Below are positions 16,833 through 26,221 of a stretch of DNA of 64,000 bases, one piece after another. The position numbers and the translations under genes were made by a program. This stretch comes from CBDHFQ01 sp965262565 (GTDB lineage Bacteria; Bacteroidota; Bacteroidia; J057), in assembly GCA_965262565.1 (NCBI GenBank), contig CBDHFQ010000029.1, positions 124,001 to 188,000 on the forward strand. Direction: 5' to 3'. The first letter of the stretch is position 1. Each line of letters begins with the position of its first letter. The notes beneath the pieces are model-generated. The model saw nothing but the letters and a program-made list of their open reading frames with translations. It ran no database searches and was not told where the DNA came from.

Positions 16833-17426
16833 ATGGCTGATGTAGATAGTGGTGGTGGCGGCGGCGGTCGCGGTAAAAAGAAAGGTTCGAAAACCAAAAA
16901 GAAGTCTACCAAAATTGATATGACCGCTATGGTAGACGTAGCATTCTTACTGCTAACCTTTTTCGTACTTACAGCTACCATGACAAATTCCGCTATGATG
17001 GAACTTACTGTTCCACCTAAAAAGGAAGATGACATGGAAGAAGAGGATCGACGTGAAGATATCTTAGAAGATAAAATTATGACTCTAATTCTTGAAGATG
17101 ATGATAAGATTTCTTACTACGTTGGTATCACTGAACCGGAAGTGTTAGAGACTAATTACTCTCCTGATGGTGTTAGGAAAGTGTTATTAGGACACTTAAA
17201 CGCTAAATCACCACGTTGTGCTACCGGTAAAGGTGCAAGGATCGTTAAGGGATGTTGGGATCCTATTTTTGTGATCAAGCCTAGAAGTCAATCCCGTTAC
17301 AAAAATCTAGTTGATTTACTGGATGAATTGGCGATTACAGAATCCCCTAAATACGCGATTGATGAGTTTACTGAACAGGATAGCTTATTGTTGATAGGGG
17401 AATTAACTGCTGAGGAACCTCAATAA
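16833..17426 (+). CDS. exbD: ExbD/TolR-family protein (second copy)
   Basis: 197 aa. A Gly- and Lys-rich cytoplasmic tail (residues 7-24) leads into IDMTAMVDVAFLLLTFFVLTAT with the functional Asp at 35. The periplasmic domain carries two Cys (in SPRCATGKG and KGCWDPIFVIKP) that could form a disulfide; the same pair recurs in the copy at 19642. It lies 52 bp after the first exbD and belongs to the same operon. It is closely related to the 19642 copy along its whole length. Confidence 0.9.
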   Translation: MADVDSGGGGGGRGKKKGSKTKKKSTKIDMTAMVDVAFLLLTFFVLTATMTNSAMMELTVPPKKEDDMEEEDRREDILEDKIMTLILEDDDKISYYVGITEPEVLETNYSPDGVRKVLLGHLNAKSPRCATGKGARIVKGCWDPIFVIKPRSQSRYKNLVDLLDELAITESPKYAIDEFTEQDSLLLIGELTAEEPQ

Positions 17427-17590
17427 TTGAGATTCCTTTTCTCAGCATTTTTCCTTATATTAAGCTGTCTGGAAAAATATGCTAAGTTTTTTTGTGGAAT
17501 TTGCAAAGATTCCTCCTCTTATAAGAAAACAACTTTTAGTCGATTAACTATCAAACATTATAGTACATCGCTACCAAATTTTAGCTCATT

Positions 17591-18415
17591 ATGGCTCAAG
17601 TAATTAAAGCAGATATGGATGAGATGGTGTTTGAGGAGAGGGAGCGAAGTTATGGTGCGTATTTTTTACGCAAATCATACCCTCGCCACCTCCTGATGTC
17701 AGCCATTTTAGTCCTAATTGCCTTCTCCCTGGTTTCTGCAGCACCATTTATATCAAGAGCGATATATGGCGAAGGAGAAGAAGACGAAAACACTAATCGG
17801 GTAGTCAAATTGAGTATGGAGGATTTACCTCCACCACCTGCCCTGGATGAGGAAAAACCACCACCACCACCACCACCTAAAGTTCCACCTCCACAGATAA
17901 AAACTGTGGCCTTTAAAATTCCTGAACCTACTCCGGAAGAAGAACTAGATCCTGAAGAAGAAGAAAAAACTATTGCAGAAATAGAAGAATTGAAAGAAGC
18001 TCCTGTGATCGGTTTGGAAGACAAAGAAGGTGATGAAGATGCAGGTTTTTTTGATGGTGAAATTGAAGGAGAAGGTGACGTACCAGAAGTGGTAGTCGAG
18101 AAAGAACCGGATATTAACGCTTTTGTATTTGCAGAAGAAGAACCTCAGCCTGTAAACCTGGCAGATATTCAAAAGGCTATTGGTTATCCTCAAATTGCAC
18201 GTGATGCAGGTATACAGGGGAACGTAGTTGTTCGTATTCTTGTGGATGAAAAAGGTAGTTACAACAAGCATAAAGTACTGAACAGTGTGCACCCTATTCT
18301 TGAAAAGGCTGTAGAAGATAAAATTGCTCAGCTTAGATTTACTCCTGCTATTCAGGGTGGTAAGCCGATTAAGTTCTGGGTAAACGTGCCTTTCGCATTC
18401 AAACTTTTAAATTAG
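17591..18415 (+). CDS. tonB: TonB-family energy transducer (first copy)
   Basis: 274 aa. TonB carries ExbB/ExbD energy to outer-membrane TonB-dependent receptors. It has a conserved cytoplasmic N-terminus (MDEMVFEERERSYGAYFLRKSYPRH), one membrane helix near residues 36-55, and a Pro-rich then Glu-rich periplasmic linker (about 80-190). The C-terminal TonB domain (YPQIARDAGIQGNVVVRILVDEKG ... LRFTPAIQGGKPIKFWVNVPF) follows. The N-terminal motif YGAYFLRKxY is typical of Bacteroidota TonBs. It closes the ExbB operon and is followed by a strong terminator. Confidence 0.93.
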   Translation: MAQVIKADMDEMVFEERERSYGAYFLRKSYPRHLLMSAILVLIAFSLVSAAPFISRAIYGEGEEDENTNRVVKLSMEDLPPPPALDEEKPPPPPPPKVPPPQIKTVAFKIPEPTPEEELDPEEEEKTIAEIEELKEAPVIGLEDKEGDEDAGFFDGEIEGEGDVPEVVVEKEPDINAFVFAEEEPQPVNLADIQKAIGYPQIARDAGIQGNVVVRILVDEKGSYNKHKVLNSVHPILEKAVEDKIAQLRFTPAIQGGKPIKFWVNVPFAFKLLN

Positions 18416-18444
18416 ATTTAATTGTTTTTTTCATATAGAACCAT

Positions 18445-18475
18445 ACTCCAGCCAATGTTGGCTGGAGTTTTTTTA
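18445..18475 (+). terminator. Rho-independent terminator after tonB
   Basis: An 11 bp perfect stem (ACTCCAGCCAA 18445-18455 with TTGGCTGGAGT 18458-18468) with a minimal loop is followed by seven T. It ends the ExbB-ExbD-ExbD-TonB operon. Confidence 0.9.
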
Positions 18476-18788
18476 TTGAGTATTTTCCTCATTTATCCCA
18501 TAAAGTTTTATTCACTTTATGGATTATTACCATTCTCCCTCTCTTCTAATAAAGTAGTTATCCAACTTTAAGAATGAACATAACTTCATAGATATTTATT
18601 AGGAGGTAGCTTTTCTAAGATTAGCGCTATCTCTTTAGGGGATTATCTCATTGATCTATCTTTAGGATGTCATTCTGTATTAGGCTTTGGTATGTAAAGT
18701 TAGATATAGCTGATTTTTACTAAAGGCTTAATAATCAAAAGTCTATGTTGGAAACGTAGGTATTTTAATTCATTTAACTCCTTTTATT
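18476..18788. other. 313 bp intergenic region before the second TonB
   Basis: AT-rich, no credible gene. It follows a terminator, so the second tonB needs its own promoter, but I found no full match to the Bacteroidota consensus here. Confidence 0.4.
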
Positions 18789-19607
18789 ATGACTCAATGC
18801 ATTAAAGCAGATTGGGATGAGGTTCTTTTTGAGCAACGTCAACGTTCCTATGGAGCTTATCTTTTAAGAAAGTCCTATCCCAAACATCTATTTAAATCTT
18901 CTTGCCTGGTGTTGCTTTCCTTTTTACTCGTTAGTGTTATCCCTGTCATTTCGAAGTCGATCATTGGCACAGAAAATAGGTCAAATGAAGATGGTAGAAA
19001 AGTTGTTATTGATGCTGTTCCTCCACCGTCCAAGATAATGGATGAAAAACCTTTACCACCATCTATCCCCAAACTTCCTCCGCCAAAGTTAAAGACAATA
19101 ACCTTTACCATTCCAACACCTACCTCCAAAGAGGAATTAACAAATGAGGAACAAGAAAGCACAGTCACAGAAATGAGTGAGCTGTTAGATGCTCCAGTAA
19201 TTGGGTTAGTGGATATAGAGGGATCTGCTTCTGGTTTTTCTTTTGAGGAAGGGATTGAGGGGGAAGGACAGATTCCTGTAGTTATCAAAGAGGAAGAACC
19301 GCAAATTGATTCTTTCATTATTCCAGAAGAGGAACCCGTGCCTTTCAATCTGGATGAAGTTAAACGCTCTATCAAATACCCCCAAGTTGCAAGGGATGCC
19401 CATATAGAGGGACCAGTAGTGGTAAGAATATTAATTGATAAAAATGGGAACTATGTTCGTCATAAGGTTCTTATCAGCCAACATCCAATTCTGACTGCTG
19501 CCATTGAAGAAAAACTATCGAAATTGAGATTTACTCCAGCTATACAGGGAGGTAAACCTATCATGTTTTGGGTGAATGTACCCTTTGGATTTAAGTTGAT
19601 GGAATAA
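18789..19607 (+). CDS. tonB: TonB-family energy transducer (second, paralogous copy)
   Basis: 272 aa, collinear with the TonB at 17591: the same cytoplasmic start (QCIKADWDEVLFEQRQRSYGAYLLRKSYPKH), membrane helix, Pro-rich linker and C-terminal domain ending in PAIQGGKPIMFWVNVPFGFKLME. The linker has diverged most. It heads a two-gene unit with the ExbD at 19642 and has no ExbB of its own, so it presumably uses the upstream ExbB or one elsewhere. The unit looks like a local duplication of the upstream exbD and tonB genes with gene order reversed. Confidence 0.92.
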   Translation: MTQCIKADWDEVLFEQRQRSYGAYLLRKSYPKHLFKSSCLVLLSFLLVSVIPVISKSIIGTENRSNEDGRKVVIDAVPPPSKIMDEKPLPPSIPKLPPPKLKTITFTIPTPTSKEELTNEEQESTVTEMSELLDAPVIGLVDIEGSASGFSFEEGIEGEGQIPVVIKEEEPQIDSFIIPEEEPVPFNLDEVKRSIKYPQVARDAHIEGPVVVRILIDKNGNYVRHKVLISQHPILTAAIEEKLSKLRFTPAIQGGKPIMFWVNVPFGFKLME

Positions 19608-19641
19608 TGTTGCACCTACATTAAAGATTATTTAGATCATT

Positions 19642-20208
19642 ATGGATATTCCGCATACTGAAAACGGAAATTTCTCCAAAAATAAAAAAAATCGTTTTTT
19701 TAATAGGAAGAGAAACACCTCTACTATCGATATGACAGCCATGGTAGATGTAGCATTTCTACTGCTGACCTTTTTTGTACTTTCTTCCACAATAAGTCAA
19801 AGCAGCATGATGGAACTCATAGTTCCTCCAAAAGCAGAAAATTCTGCCGATGATAGAATAGAGGTACTCGAGGAAAAAGTATTGACATTGATCCTCCTAG
19901 ATAGTGGAGCTATCGCTTATTTTAAGGGAATTACAGATCCTAAGGTATTATATACAGATTATTCTCCCAATGGTATCAGGAAAGTGATCCTTAAACATTT
20001 ACACAAGGAAATTCCACGATGTGATGGAGAAACACCAACACGTCTAAAAAATGTTTGCTGGGATCCTATCATTGTTATCAAACCTGAAAATCAATCACGC
20101 TTTAAGCATTTGGTAGATGTTTTAGATGAATTAGCCATTACCAAAGCACCTAAATTTGCCATTGATGAATTTACGGAAACGGATAGTATGTTTCTAACAA
20201 GTCATTGA
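19642..20208 (+). CDS. exbD: ExbD/TolR-family protein (third copy)
   Basis: 188 aa, the close paralogue of the copy at 16833. It shares TIDMTAMVDVAFLLLTFFVLSST with functional Asp36, MMELIVPPK, LYTDYSPNGIRKVILKHLHKEIPRC and CWDPIIVIKPENQSRFKHLVDVLDELAITKAPKFAIDEFTE. The Gly-rich tail of its paralogue is replaced by an Asn/Lys-rich one. It starts 34 bp after tonB, so the two are co-transcribed. Confidence 0.9.
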   Translation: MDIPHTENGNFSKNKKNRFFNRKRNTSTIDMTAMVDVAFLLLTFFVLSSTISQSSMMELIVPPKAENSADDRIEVLEEKVLTLILLDSGAIAYFKGITDPKVLYTDYSPNGIRKVILKHLHKEIPRCDGETPTRLKNVCWDPIIVIKPENQSRFKHLVDVLDELAITKAPKFAIDEFTETDSMFLTSH

Positions 20209-20234
20209 GCCAATAAGGAGATATAAACAGGTTA

Positions 20235-21503
20235 TTATAAATTTACCTCACCTAAAGCAAAGATTTGATCTGCTGTAGGTATTTCGCTTCCTCCTCTGGG
20301 TTCTAAAGAAATAGCAAAGGCTGAAACTGGACCATCAACCGGAATAGACTGACGTTGTAGCGAATCTGATAATTCAAAGACTCCAGCACTAACAGGCCCT
20401 AGTGGTTCCCCTTTTATGGCCCAAAGTTGATATTGTTGATCAGCATCGATACTTGGTAAATTGACTACTTCAACAAATACTTCCTGAGACTGGGAGTTCC
20501 AATACACGATTGCTTCTGCATCAATATCAGTATTAATTTTGTTAAGTTTTACTTTTGCTGTACTGGGATTTTGAACATAACTGAGCAATTTGCTAGCCTC
20601 AGCAAGCCTTGCTTGAGCAGAAAGCAACTCATTCGTAGACGTGTCCTCCATAAGGGCTAGCTCTTTTTTAAGTTTACCATTATTGTTGAACAAATAAATA
20701 TTGAGTCCGATGCTGACAAGCAATAAGGTAACTGCTGCTGCTGCAATATAAAATAGGAAGCGAAAGGAAGTTCTTTCTTTATTGGCAATGATTTCCTGTT
20801 CCACCCTTTTTAGGTCAGGAATAGATATTTTTGCCAATGTGTCTTTTCCTGGAGCAGAGGGAATAGGTGGTCGAGCAGGATCAAAGCTATGAACGGGCGT
20901 ATCTTTATCAGAGTAAGTTGAATGTTTAGAATTCTCTGGGATATCCTGTTTGCTTTGATGGTTAATGTCGGTTTGTTCGTCCATCGATTCTGAATCAGGT
21001 GGTTCTAACTGTTCTATGTCAGAAGTTTCTCGGTCGGTTGTCTCTGTAGAATGATGGATAGATTCGGATAATTCCTTGGTCTCTTCAGGTTGATCCAATA
21101 TAGATTCTATTTCTTTTATAGAAGAAGAATCATTTCCGTTAGGAAAAGTTGGCGAATGAATGGAGGTTAAATTTTCTGTATTTTCGGTTATTGAAGGATC
21201 GTTAAATCTAGGTGTATCAGCGAAGTCTGCCTGATCTGCTTTTTCTAAAGGCTTTTCACTAGTGGCACCGGAATTTAATTCCTCTATAGCAGCAAGTGAT
21301 GAAGAAAGCATTTCCTCATCGGGAACTTTTGGAGACAGGCTAGAAAAATAAGTAATCAAATAAGCCTCAATAGTTTCTACCTCCTGTTGGATTTCGGGAT
21401 ATTGCTGAGATAGCGCATACACTTCCCTGGCTTCCTGATCGGGCAGCTTACCACTCACGTAGAGCTCCAAAATACCAGATTCTATGTATGCCTGTATATC
21501 CAA
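20235..21503 (-). CDS. Anti-sigma factor, RskA-like C-terminal domain
   Basis: 422 aa. The N-terminal 70 residues (YIESGILELYVSGKLPDQEAREVYALSQQYPEIQQEV) form a zinc-free anti-sigma helical domain that should hold the partner sigma factor. A long acidic, Ser/Thr-rich, disordered segment (about 85-235) leads to one membrane helix (FLFYIAAAAVTLLLVSIGLNIYLF, about 248-271). The periplasmic end has the RskA motif YQLWAIKGEPLGPVSAGVFEL. It starts 3 bp after the sigma gene. Release probably follows regulated proteolysis; the long cytoplasmic linker is unusual. Confidence 0.88.
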   Translation of the reverse strand: MDIQAYIESGILELYVSGKLPDQEAREVYALSQQYPEIQQEVETIEAYLITYFSSLSPKVPDEEMLSSSLAAIEELNSGATSEKPLEKADQADFADTPRFNDPSITENTENLTSIHSPTFPNGNDSSSIKEIESILDQPEETKELSESIHHSTETTDRETSDIEQLEPPDSESMDEQTDINHQSKQDIPENSKHSTYSDKDTPVHSFDPARPPIPSAPGKDTLAKISIPDLKRVEQEIIANKERTSFRFLFYIAAAAVTLLLVSIGLNIYLFNNNGKLKKELALMEDTSTNELLSAQARLAEASKLLSYVQNPSTAKVKLNKINTDIDAEAIVYWNSQSQEVFVEVVNLPSIDADQQYQLWAIKGEPLGPVSAGVFELSDSLQRQSIPVDGPVSAFAISLEPRGGSEIPTADQIFALGEVNL

Positions 21504-21506
21504 TTC

Positions 21507-22145
21507 TTATATATATTGTTTAAGTAAATTAATTGCTGTTCTAATTCTCGTCTTAAGTGTTCCCAAGGGAAGACCTAATTTCTTTGCTGCCTCTGCATGA
21601 GAATACTCTTCTAGATACACAATGTTTATTACCTCCTGATACTTAGGCTCTAATTTCTGAACCAAATCAGTTAGACCGATAATTTCAACATTTATATCAT
21701 AAAAATAGTCTTTTTTAGATACGAGATCTTCTTCTCTTTGGATTGTTTGTTTTCTTTTAAACTTGACAGATCTGATATAATCTATCGCAGAATTTCGGCA
21801 TATATTTAGTAACCAGGTAAATAATCTTCCCTTTTCGGGATCATAATTTTTTCCATTACGCCAAATTTTTATGATAGATTCTTGATAAACATCTTCTGCT
21901 ATTTCCTGATCCCCAATAATTCTATAAATAATCCCTAAGAGCGAGCTTCCGTAATGCTGATAAATTAGGCGAATGGATTCCTTATCCTGCTGGTGGAGCA
22001 AAGAAACGATGGTATCTTCTATGTGTGTAGGACTATCCAATGACCAGTAGGAATTATATGATAAAATTATTCTTCCAAATATCAGTTTACAAAAAAAATG
22101 ATTGTTTTCTAAAGTTCCACTAGAATGATATAAATAAATTTTCAA
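21507..22145 (-). CDS. ECF RNA polymerase sigma factor (SigK-like)
   Basis: Region 2 is visible as LIYQHYGSSLLGIIYRIIGDQEIAEDVYQESIIKIWRNGKNYDPEKGRLFTWLLNICRNSAIDYIRS. Region 4 is KLEPKYQEVINIVYLEEYSHAEAAKKLGLPLGTLKTRIRTAINLL. The ATG at 22145 gives 212 aa with an unconvincing 40-residue leader. A TTG at 22040 would give 177 aa, the usual ECF length, and is probably the real start. It is followed at once by its anti-sigma factor, and the pair should form an envelope-responsive switch. Confidence 0.88.
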   Translation of the reverse strand: MKIYLYHSSGTLENNHFFCKLIFGRIILSYNSYWSLDSPTHIEDTIVSLLHQQDKESIRLIYQHYGSSLLGIIYRIIGDQEIAEDVYQESIIKIWRNGKNYDPEKGRLFTWLLNICRNSAIDYIRSVKFKRKQTIQREEDLVSKKDYFYDINVEIIGLTDLVQKLEPKYQEVINIVYLEEYSHAEAAKKLGLPLGTLKTRIRTAINLLKQYI

Positions 22146-22220
22146 TTAGGGAAATCCAACATTTGAAGTTCATCGTATGTATGCCATTCATTAAGCTACC
22201 AAATTATATCGATCTGAACC

Positions 22221-23549
22221 ATGATTAAGTCAAATTATTATTTGTTTTTCTTACTCTTTTTATGTGCTTGCCAATCTAATCCACCTCAACAAGCGAACAC
22301 TCATACATCTGAAAAAGGGATTCCATCTTTACTCACACGCTCTGAATTCTTAGGATCCGATGAGGAAAGAAATTACATTACTAAATCGTATCAATTGTTG
22401 TGCCGCGATATTGAATCCGGTGCAAATGTCTTGGAGAACAAATTAAAACTAGCTCAACTCTTTATGCTGGAAGCTAGAACCACCGGAGAGCATGGCCACT
22501 ATTATCCTGCAGCGCTTCAGCTTATCGATGAAATTTTGGAAGATAAACCGACAAATGATATCAGAGCGCAGGCATTGCTATTAAAGGGTTCAGTGCTGCT
22601 ATCCTTACACGAATTTAAAGATGCTGAAAAAGTAGGTAGAGAGGCAGTCAGTCTGAATCCTCATCAGGCCTTGATTTATGGGGTACTGGTAGATGCCCAT
22701 GTAGAATTAGGGGAATATGATAAAGCGGTAAAAATGGCTGATAAGATGGTAGAAATCAGACCGGATTTGAGATCTTATGCGAGGGTATCCTATTTAAGAG
22801 AAATCCATGGAGACATTCAGGGGGCGATAGATGCGATGGAACTGGCTATTTCTGCAGGAGTTCCAGGATTTGAAGATGTTGCGTGGTGTCGATTGACCTT
22901 GGCTGAATTATACGAAAACTATGGTAAGCCGGGGAAAGCTAAAGAGCAGTATCAATTAATCTTGTCTGAAAGACCTAATTATCCCTTTGCTATCGCAGGG
23001 CTTGCAGGCCTTGCCGGAAAAGACAAAAGGTACATAGAAGCAGATTCTTTGTACCAACGGGCATGTAAAATCATTCCTGAAGTGGCTTTTTATGAAGAGA
23101 AAGCTGAACTGTATGAACAAATGGGGCGTCGGGAAGAGGCTGATGCGATCAAAAGAGACATTTTAAAGATGTTAGCTGATGATGAAGCACATGGACACAA
23201 AATGACCCTTGAATACGCGTATGTGTATAGAGATTTATTTAGGGACAATGAGCAGGCGCTGATATATGCATTAGAAGCTTATCAACAGCGCCCTAAGAAT
23301 ATAGATACGAATAAATTACTGGCATCGATATATTTAAATCAGGGAGCGCTTGATAAAGCCATTACCCATATTGATAATGCTCTAAGAACGAATTCACAAG
23401 ATCCAGAGTTATTGTGCATAGCAGGGTTAATTTATTCAAAGAATGGCGCTGTAAAAAAAGGGAAAAAGCTTCTTCTAAACTCTAAGGGGTACAATCCTCA
23501 TCAGGATCATGAATATTTTAAAGAAGCGATGGCTTTTTTGAGCCAATAG
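22221..23549 (+). CDS. TPR-repeat lipoprotein
   Basis: 442 aa. The signal peptide ends in the lipobox LCAC (Cys about residue 16). The rest consists of helical tetratricopeptide repeats from about residue 100 to the end, for example KAVKMADKMVEIRPDL, GKAKEQYQLILSERPNYPFAIAGLAGL and KAITHIDNALRTNSQDPELLCIAGLIYSKNGAVKKG. TPRs mediate protein-protein contacts, so this is probably an envelope scaffold, but the partner is unknown. It is divergent from the sigma/anti-sigma pair and could be under that control. Confidence 0.8.
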   Translation: MIKSNYYLFFLLFLCACQSNPPQQANTHTSEKGIPSLLTRSEFLGSDEERNYITKSYQLLCRDIESGANVLENKLKLAQLFMLEARTTGEHGHYYPAALQLIDEILEDKPTNDIRAQALLLKGSVLLSLHEFKDAEKVGREAVSLNPHQALIYGVLVDAHVELGEYDKAVKMADKMVEIRPDLRSYARVSYLREIHGDIQGAIDAMELAISAGVPGFEDVAWCRLTLAELYENYGKPGKAKEQYQLILSERPNYPFAIAGLAGLAGKDKRYIEADSLYQRACKIIPEVAFYEEKAELYEQMGRREEADAIKRDILKMLADDEAHGHKMTLEYAYVYRDLFRDNEQALIYALEAYQQRPKNIDTNKLLASIYLNQGALDKAITHIDNALRTNSQDPELLCIAGLIYSKNGAVKKGKKLLLNSKGYNPHQDHEYFKEAMAFLSQ

Positions 23550-23589
23550 ATCTTATTGTCTTGAACTTAATAAAGAATCTACGATAGGT

Positions 23590-23628
23590 AAAAGCCGGAT
23601 CATAAGATATTTCTTAGATCCGGCTTTT
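23590..23628. terminator. Bidirectional terminator between the TPR lipoprotein and mscS
   Basis: A 12 bp perfect stem (AAAAGCCGGATC 23590-23601 with GATCCGGCTTTT 23617-23628) has an extended inner TAAGA/TTCTTA pairing. A/T runs flank both sides, so it can stop transcription from either strand. Confidence 0.88.
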
Positions 23629-23699
23629 ATTGTACTGTTATGAATTATAAGGGATAAGAGTCGTCTTCATTGGCACCACATTATCCCTGCTTTTTCTCA

Positions 23700-24530
23700 T
23701 TAGTTTGCAGGCTGACTAACGATATGAACATCGTGCTGCGGGAATGGAATGTTAATTCCTCTTTCGTCAAATTTTTTCTTGATATTTTCGTACATGCTGA
23801 AGTTCAATGGCCAATAATCCGAACCGTTACAAGCCATTCTCACGGAGAAATTAACTGAGCTATCAGCTAATTCGGAGACTAAAATCTGAGGAGCAGGATC
23901 TTTTAAAATACGTGGGTCATTATCTATCACTTCCTGAATGACCGAACGTGCCTGGTCGATATTGTCTCCATATCCAATGCCATAAGTGTGTACTAATAGC
24001 CTCATAGGTTCAGTAGAGAAATTAGTGAGGATATCGCTGGTGATTTTGCTATTGGGAACAATGACAAGTCTTTTATCAAGGGTATTTAAAATGGTATTGA
24101 AAATTTGAATTTCCTTGACTACCCCAGTCTGACCTGACGTTTCGATAACATCTCCTACTTTATAGGGCTTGAACACTAAAATTAGGAATCCACTGGCAAA
24201 ATTAGCAAGGCTTCCCTGAAGAGCTAAGCCTATCGCTAAGCCTGCAGCACCTATAATAGCTACAAAAGAAGTCGCCTCAATTCCCAAAATAGAAGCCACC
24301 ATGATGAACACGGCAATTTTTAATAATACATTGATAACTGAAGTAGCATAGGGAATAGCGGTAGGATCTACATTTTGTTTTTCCAATGCTTTCCTGATGA
24401 GCTTAGTTGCAAATCCCACTATCCATAAACCTATAATGAGTGCTATGATAGCACCCGCAATCTGAGGTAGCCATTCAGCGACGGTGTTCCAAAAAGTTTG
24501 GAGAAGCGCATTGATGTCCAAATTTTCCAT
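23700..24530 (-). CDS. mscS: MscS-family small-conductance mechanosensitive channel
   Basis: 276 aa from ATG 24530 (MENLDINALL), preferred over 24590 because the longer form adds a non-conserved leader. It has three membrane helices, with the pore-lining TM3 visible as SFVAIIGAAGLAIGLALQGSLANFASGFLILVFKPYKVGD. Next is the beta domain (IETSGQTGVVKEIQIFNTILNTLDKRLVIVPNSKI), then the alpha-beta C-terminus. The channel opens on membrane stretch during osmotic downshock. Length matches minimal E. coli-type MscS. Confidence 0.93.
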   Translation of the reverse strand: MENLDINALLQTFWNTVAEWLPQIAGAIIALIIGLWIVGFATKLIRKALEKQNVDPTAIPYATSVINVLLKIAVFIMVASILGIEATSFVAIIGAAGLAIGLALQGSLANFASGFLILVFKPYKVGDVIETSGQTGVVKEIQIFNTILNTLDKRLVIVPNSKITSDILTNFSTEPMRLLVHTYGIGYGDNIDQARSVIQEVIDNDPRILKDPAPQILVSELADSSVNFSVRMACNGSDYWPLNFSMYENIKKKFDERGINIPFPQHDVHIVSQPAN

Positions 24531-24721
24531 GTTGAAATTGTTTAGGGTTAATAATTGAGATTCAAAGATAAATGAATATTCATTTTTCAAAATTACAAAT
24601 GGCCGAAATGCCTCATTCTTAACAATTTCATAAACTTCAACTTAAGAAACATCTCATTATGAAGTAGCTAGATGAACACAATGGAGGGAAAGTCAGCGAA
24701 TAAAACTGAACTTAGCACATC

Positions 24722-26110
24722 TTAGTGGCTATATCCCAAAATCCTCAATACCTGTTTGCTATTTTGTTCTTCGTGGAGCGTCATAAATCGTTTCGTCCCA
24801 TTCGGTTTCTCTTCGATCAGCACATGTTTAGGGTCGGGCATCAGACAGTGATGTAATCCTCCTACGCCGCTTAATACTTCCTGGTAAGCACCTGTATGAA
24901 AAAAGCCGATGTATTGTTGTTTACGGGTTTTAGGCATGAAAATTGAATCGACATGAGCTTCCTGATTATAATAATCATCACTATCGCAAGTCATTCCTCC
25001 TATATTAACTTTTTCGTAACCAGAGTCCCAATTGTTAATAGGGAGCAATAAAAACCTCCTGTTCAGTGCCCATACATCTGGTAACATGGTAATGACGCTT
25101 CCATCTATCATAAACCATTTTTCCCTGTCATTTTGTTGTTTTCTTCCCAGCACCTTAAATAAAGTACAGCTACTCTCAGCTACTGTATAGCTTCCAAATT
25201 CGGTGACGATATCAGGAACGGGTACTTCATTTTCATCACAAATTTCCTTGATTGTTTTTACAATTTCAGTGATGACATATTCGAAATCGTATTCAAACTC
25301 AAGAGAATTTCTGAAAGGTAAGCCCCCTCCGATATCTAAATACCTCAAATCGGGATTTATTTGTTTGAATCTGCAGTATAAATTGACAAACTTTCTCAAT
25401 TCACTCCAGAAGTAGGGTGAATCCTGAATGCCAACATGGACGAAAAAATGTAACAGGGTGACTTTGAAATTGCTGAGATGTTTAATTCTTTGTTCGTAAA
25501 AAGGGATAATATCATCTTCTTTAATGCCCAAACGACTGGTGTAAAAACTGAAGTCTGGAGGTTCTTCTGTAGCTAAACGGATGCCCAAATCGCAGGGCTG
25601 ATCTATTTCATTAATGTAAAATGACAGCTCTTCTTTATTATCCAGTACTGGAGTGATATGCCTAAAGCCATCGTGGATTAAATCTACTATGTGCTGTTTG
25701 TATTCATAGTCTTTAAATCCATTACATACGACAAATATGTCCTTTGTTAGATGTCGCGATCGGTAAAGAGACGCAATCATAGGTAAATCGAAAGCAGAGG
25801 AAGTTTCCAGTTGAACTTTATTCTTAAGGACTTCGACCAAGACGTGCTTAAAGTGTGAACTTTTAGTGCAATAGCAATACACATGTTGCCCTTCATACTG
25901 AAAGCGTTGCATAGCCTGAGAGAAATATTTATTTGCTTCCTGTATTTTTTGAGAGATAATAGGTAGATAGGTGAACCTGAGTGGGGTTTTATAAGTCTCT
26001 ATTAACTCCATAAGATTAATGCCATGAAAATACAATTCATCCTCCAATACCTGGAATCCATCTGGAGGGAAATCGTAGCTTTGAAGTAAGAAATCGTGGT
26101 AACTTTGCAT
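24722..26110 (-). CDS. speA: SpeA-type PLP-dependent arginine decarboxylase
   Basis: 462 aa fold-III (alanine-racemase-like) decarboxylase that should make agmatine from arginine for polyamine synthesis. Features are CTKSSHFKHVL with the PLP Lys near residue 83, ETSSAFDLPMI, VCNGFKDYEY, a Gly-rich PLP phosphate loop (YLDIGGGLPF, about residue 247), and the late CDSDDYYNQE stretch with the catalytic Cys-Asp. Bacterial SpeA is about 630 aa; this shorter form lacks the insertion domains, as in many Bacteroidota. Related carboxynorspermidine or diaminopimelate decarboxylases are less likely given the NGFKDYEY motif. Confidence 0.82.
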   Translation of the reverse strand: MQSYHDFLLQSYDFPPDGFQVLEDELYFHGINLMELIETYKTPLRFTYLPIISQKIQEANKYFSQAMQRFQYEGQHVYCYCTKSSHFKHVLVEVLKNKVQLETSSAFDLPMIASLYRSRHLTKDIFVVCNGFKDYEYKQHIVDLIHDGFRHITPVLDNKEELSFYINEIDQPCDLGIRLATEEPPDFSFYTSRLGIKEDDIIPFYEQRIKHLSNFKVTLLHFFVHVGIQDSPYFWSELRKFVNLYCRFKQINPDLRYLDIGGGLPFRNSLEFEYDFEYVITEIVKTIKEICDENEVPVPDIVTEFGSYTVAESSCTLFKVLGRKQQNDREKWFMIDGSVITMLPDVWALNRRFLLLPINNWDSGYEKVNIGGMTCDSDDYYNQEAHVDSIFMPKTRKQQYIGFFHTGAYQEVLSGVGGLHHCLMPDPKHVLIEEKPNGTKRFMTLHEEQNSKQVLRILGYSH

Positions 26111-26221
26111 GTATTTGGGCTCTCCTAATTTTTTATTCGTTGCGAATTTAATGGACTTTTGAGAAATAATTATGGATAATCAAAGGTCTAAGTAGTAGAT
26201 TTGTTTATCATTTATAGAATT

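Noticed and set aside
18875..19375. 166 aa open frame antisense to the second tonB
   Set aside because: Ser/Gly-rich antisense frame of a Pro/Glu-rich linker; no independent start signals.
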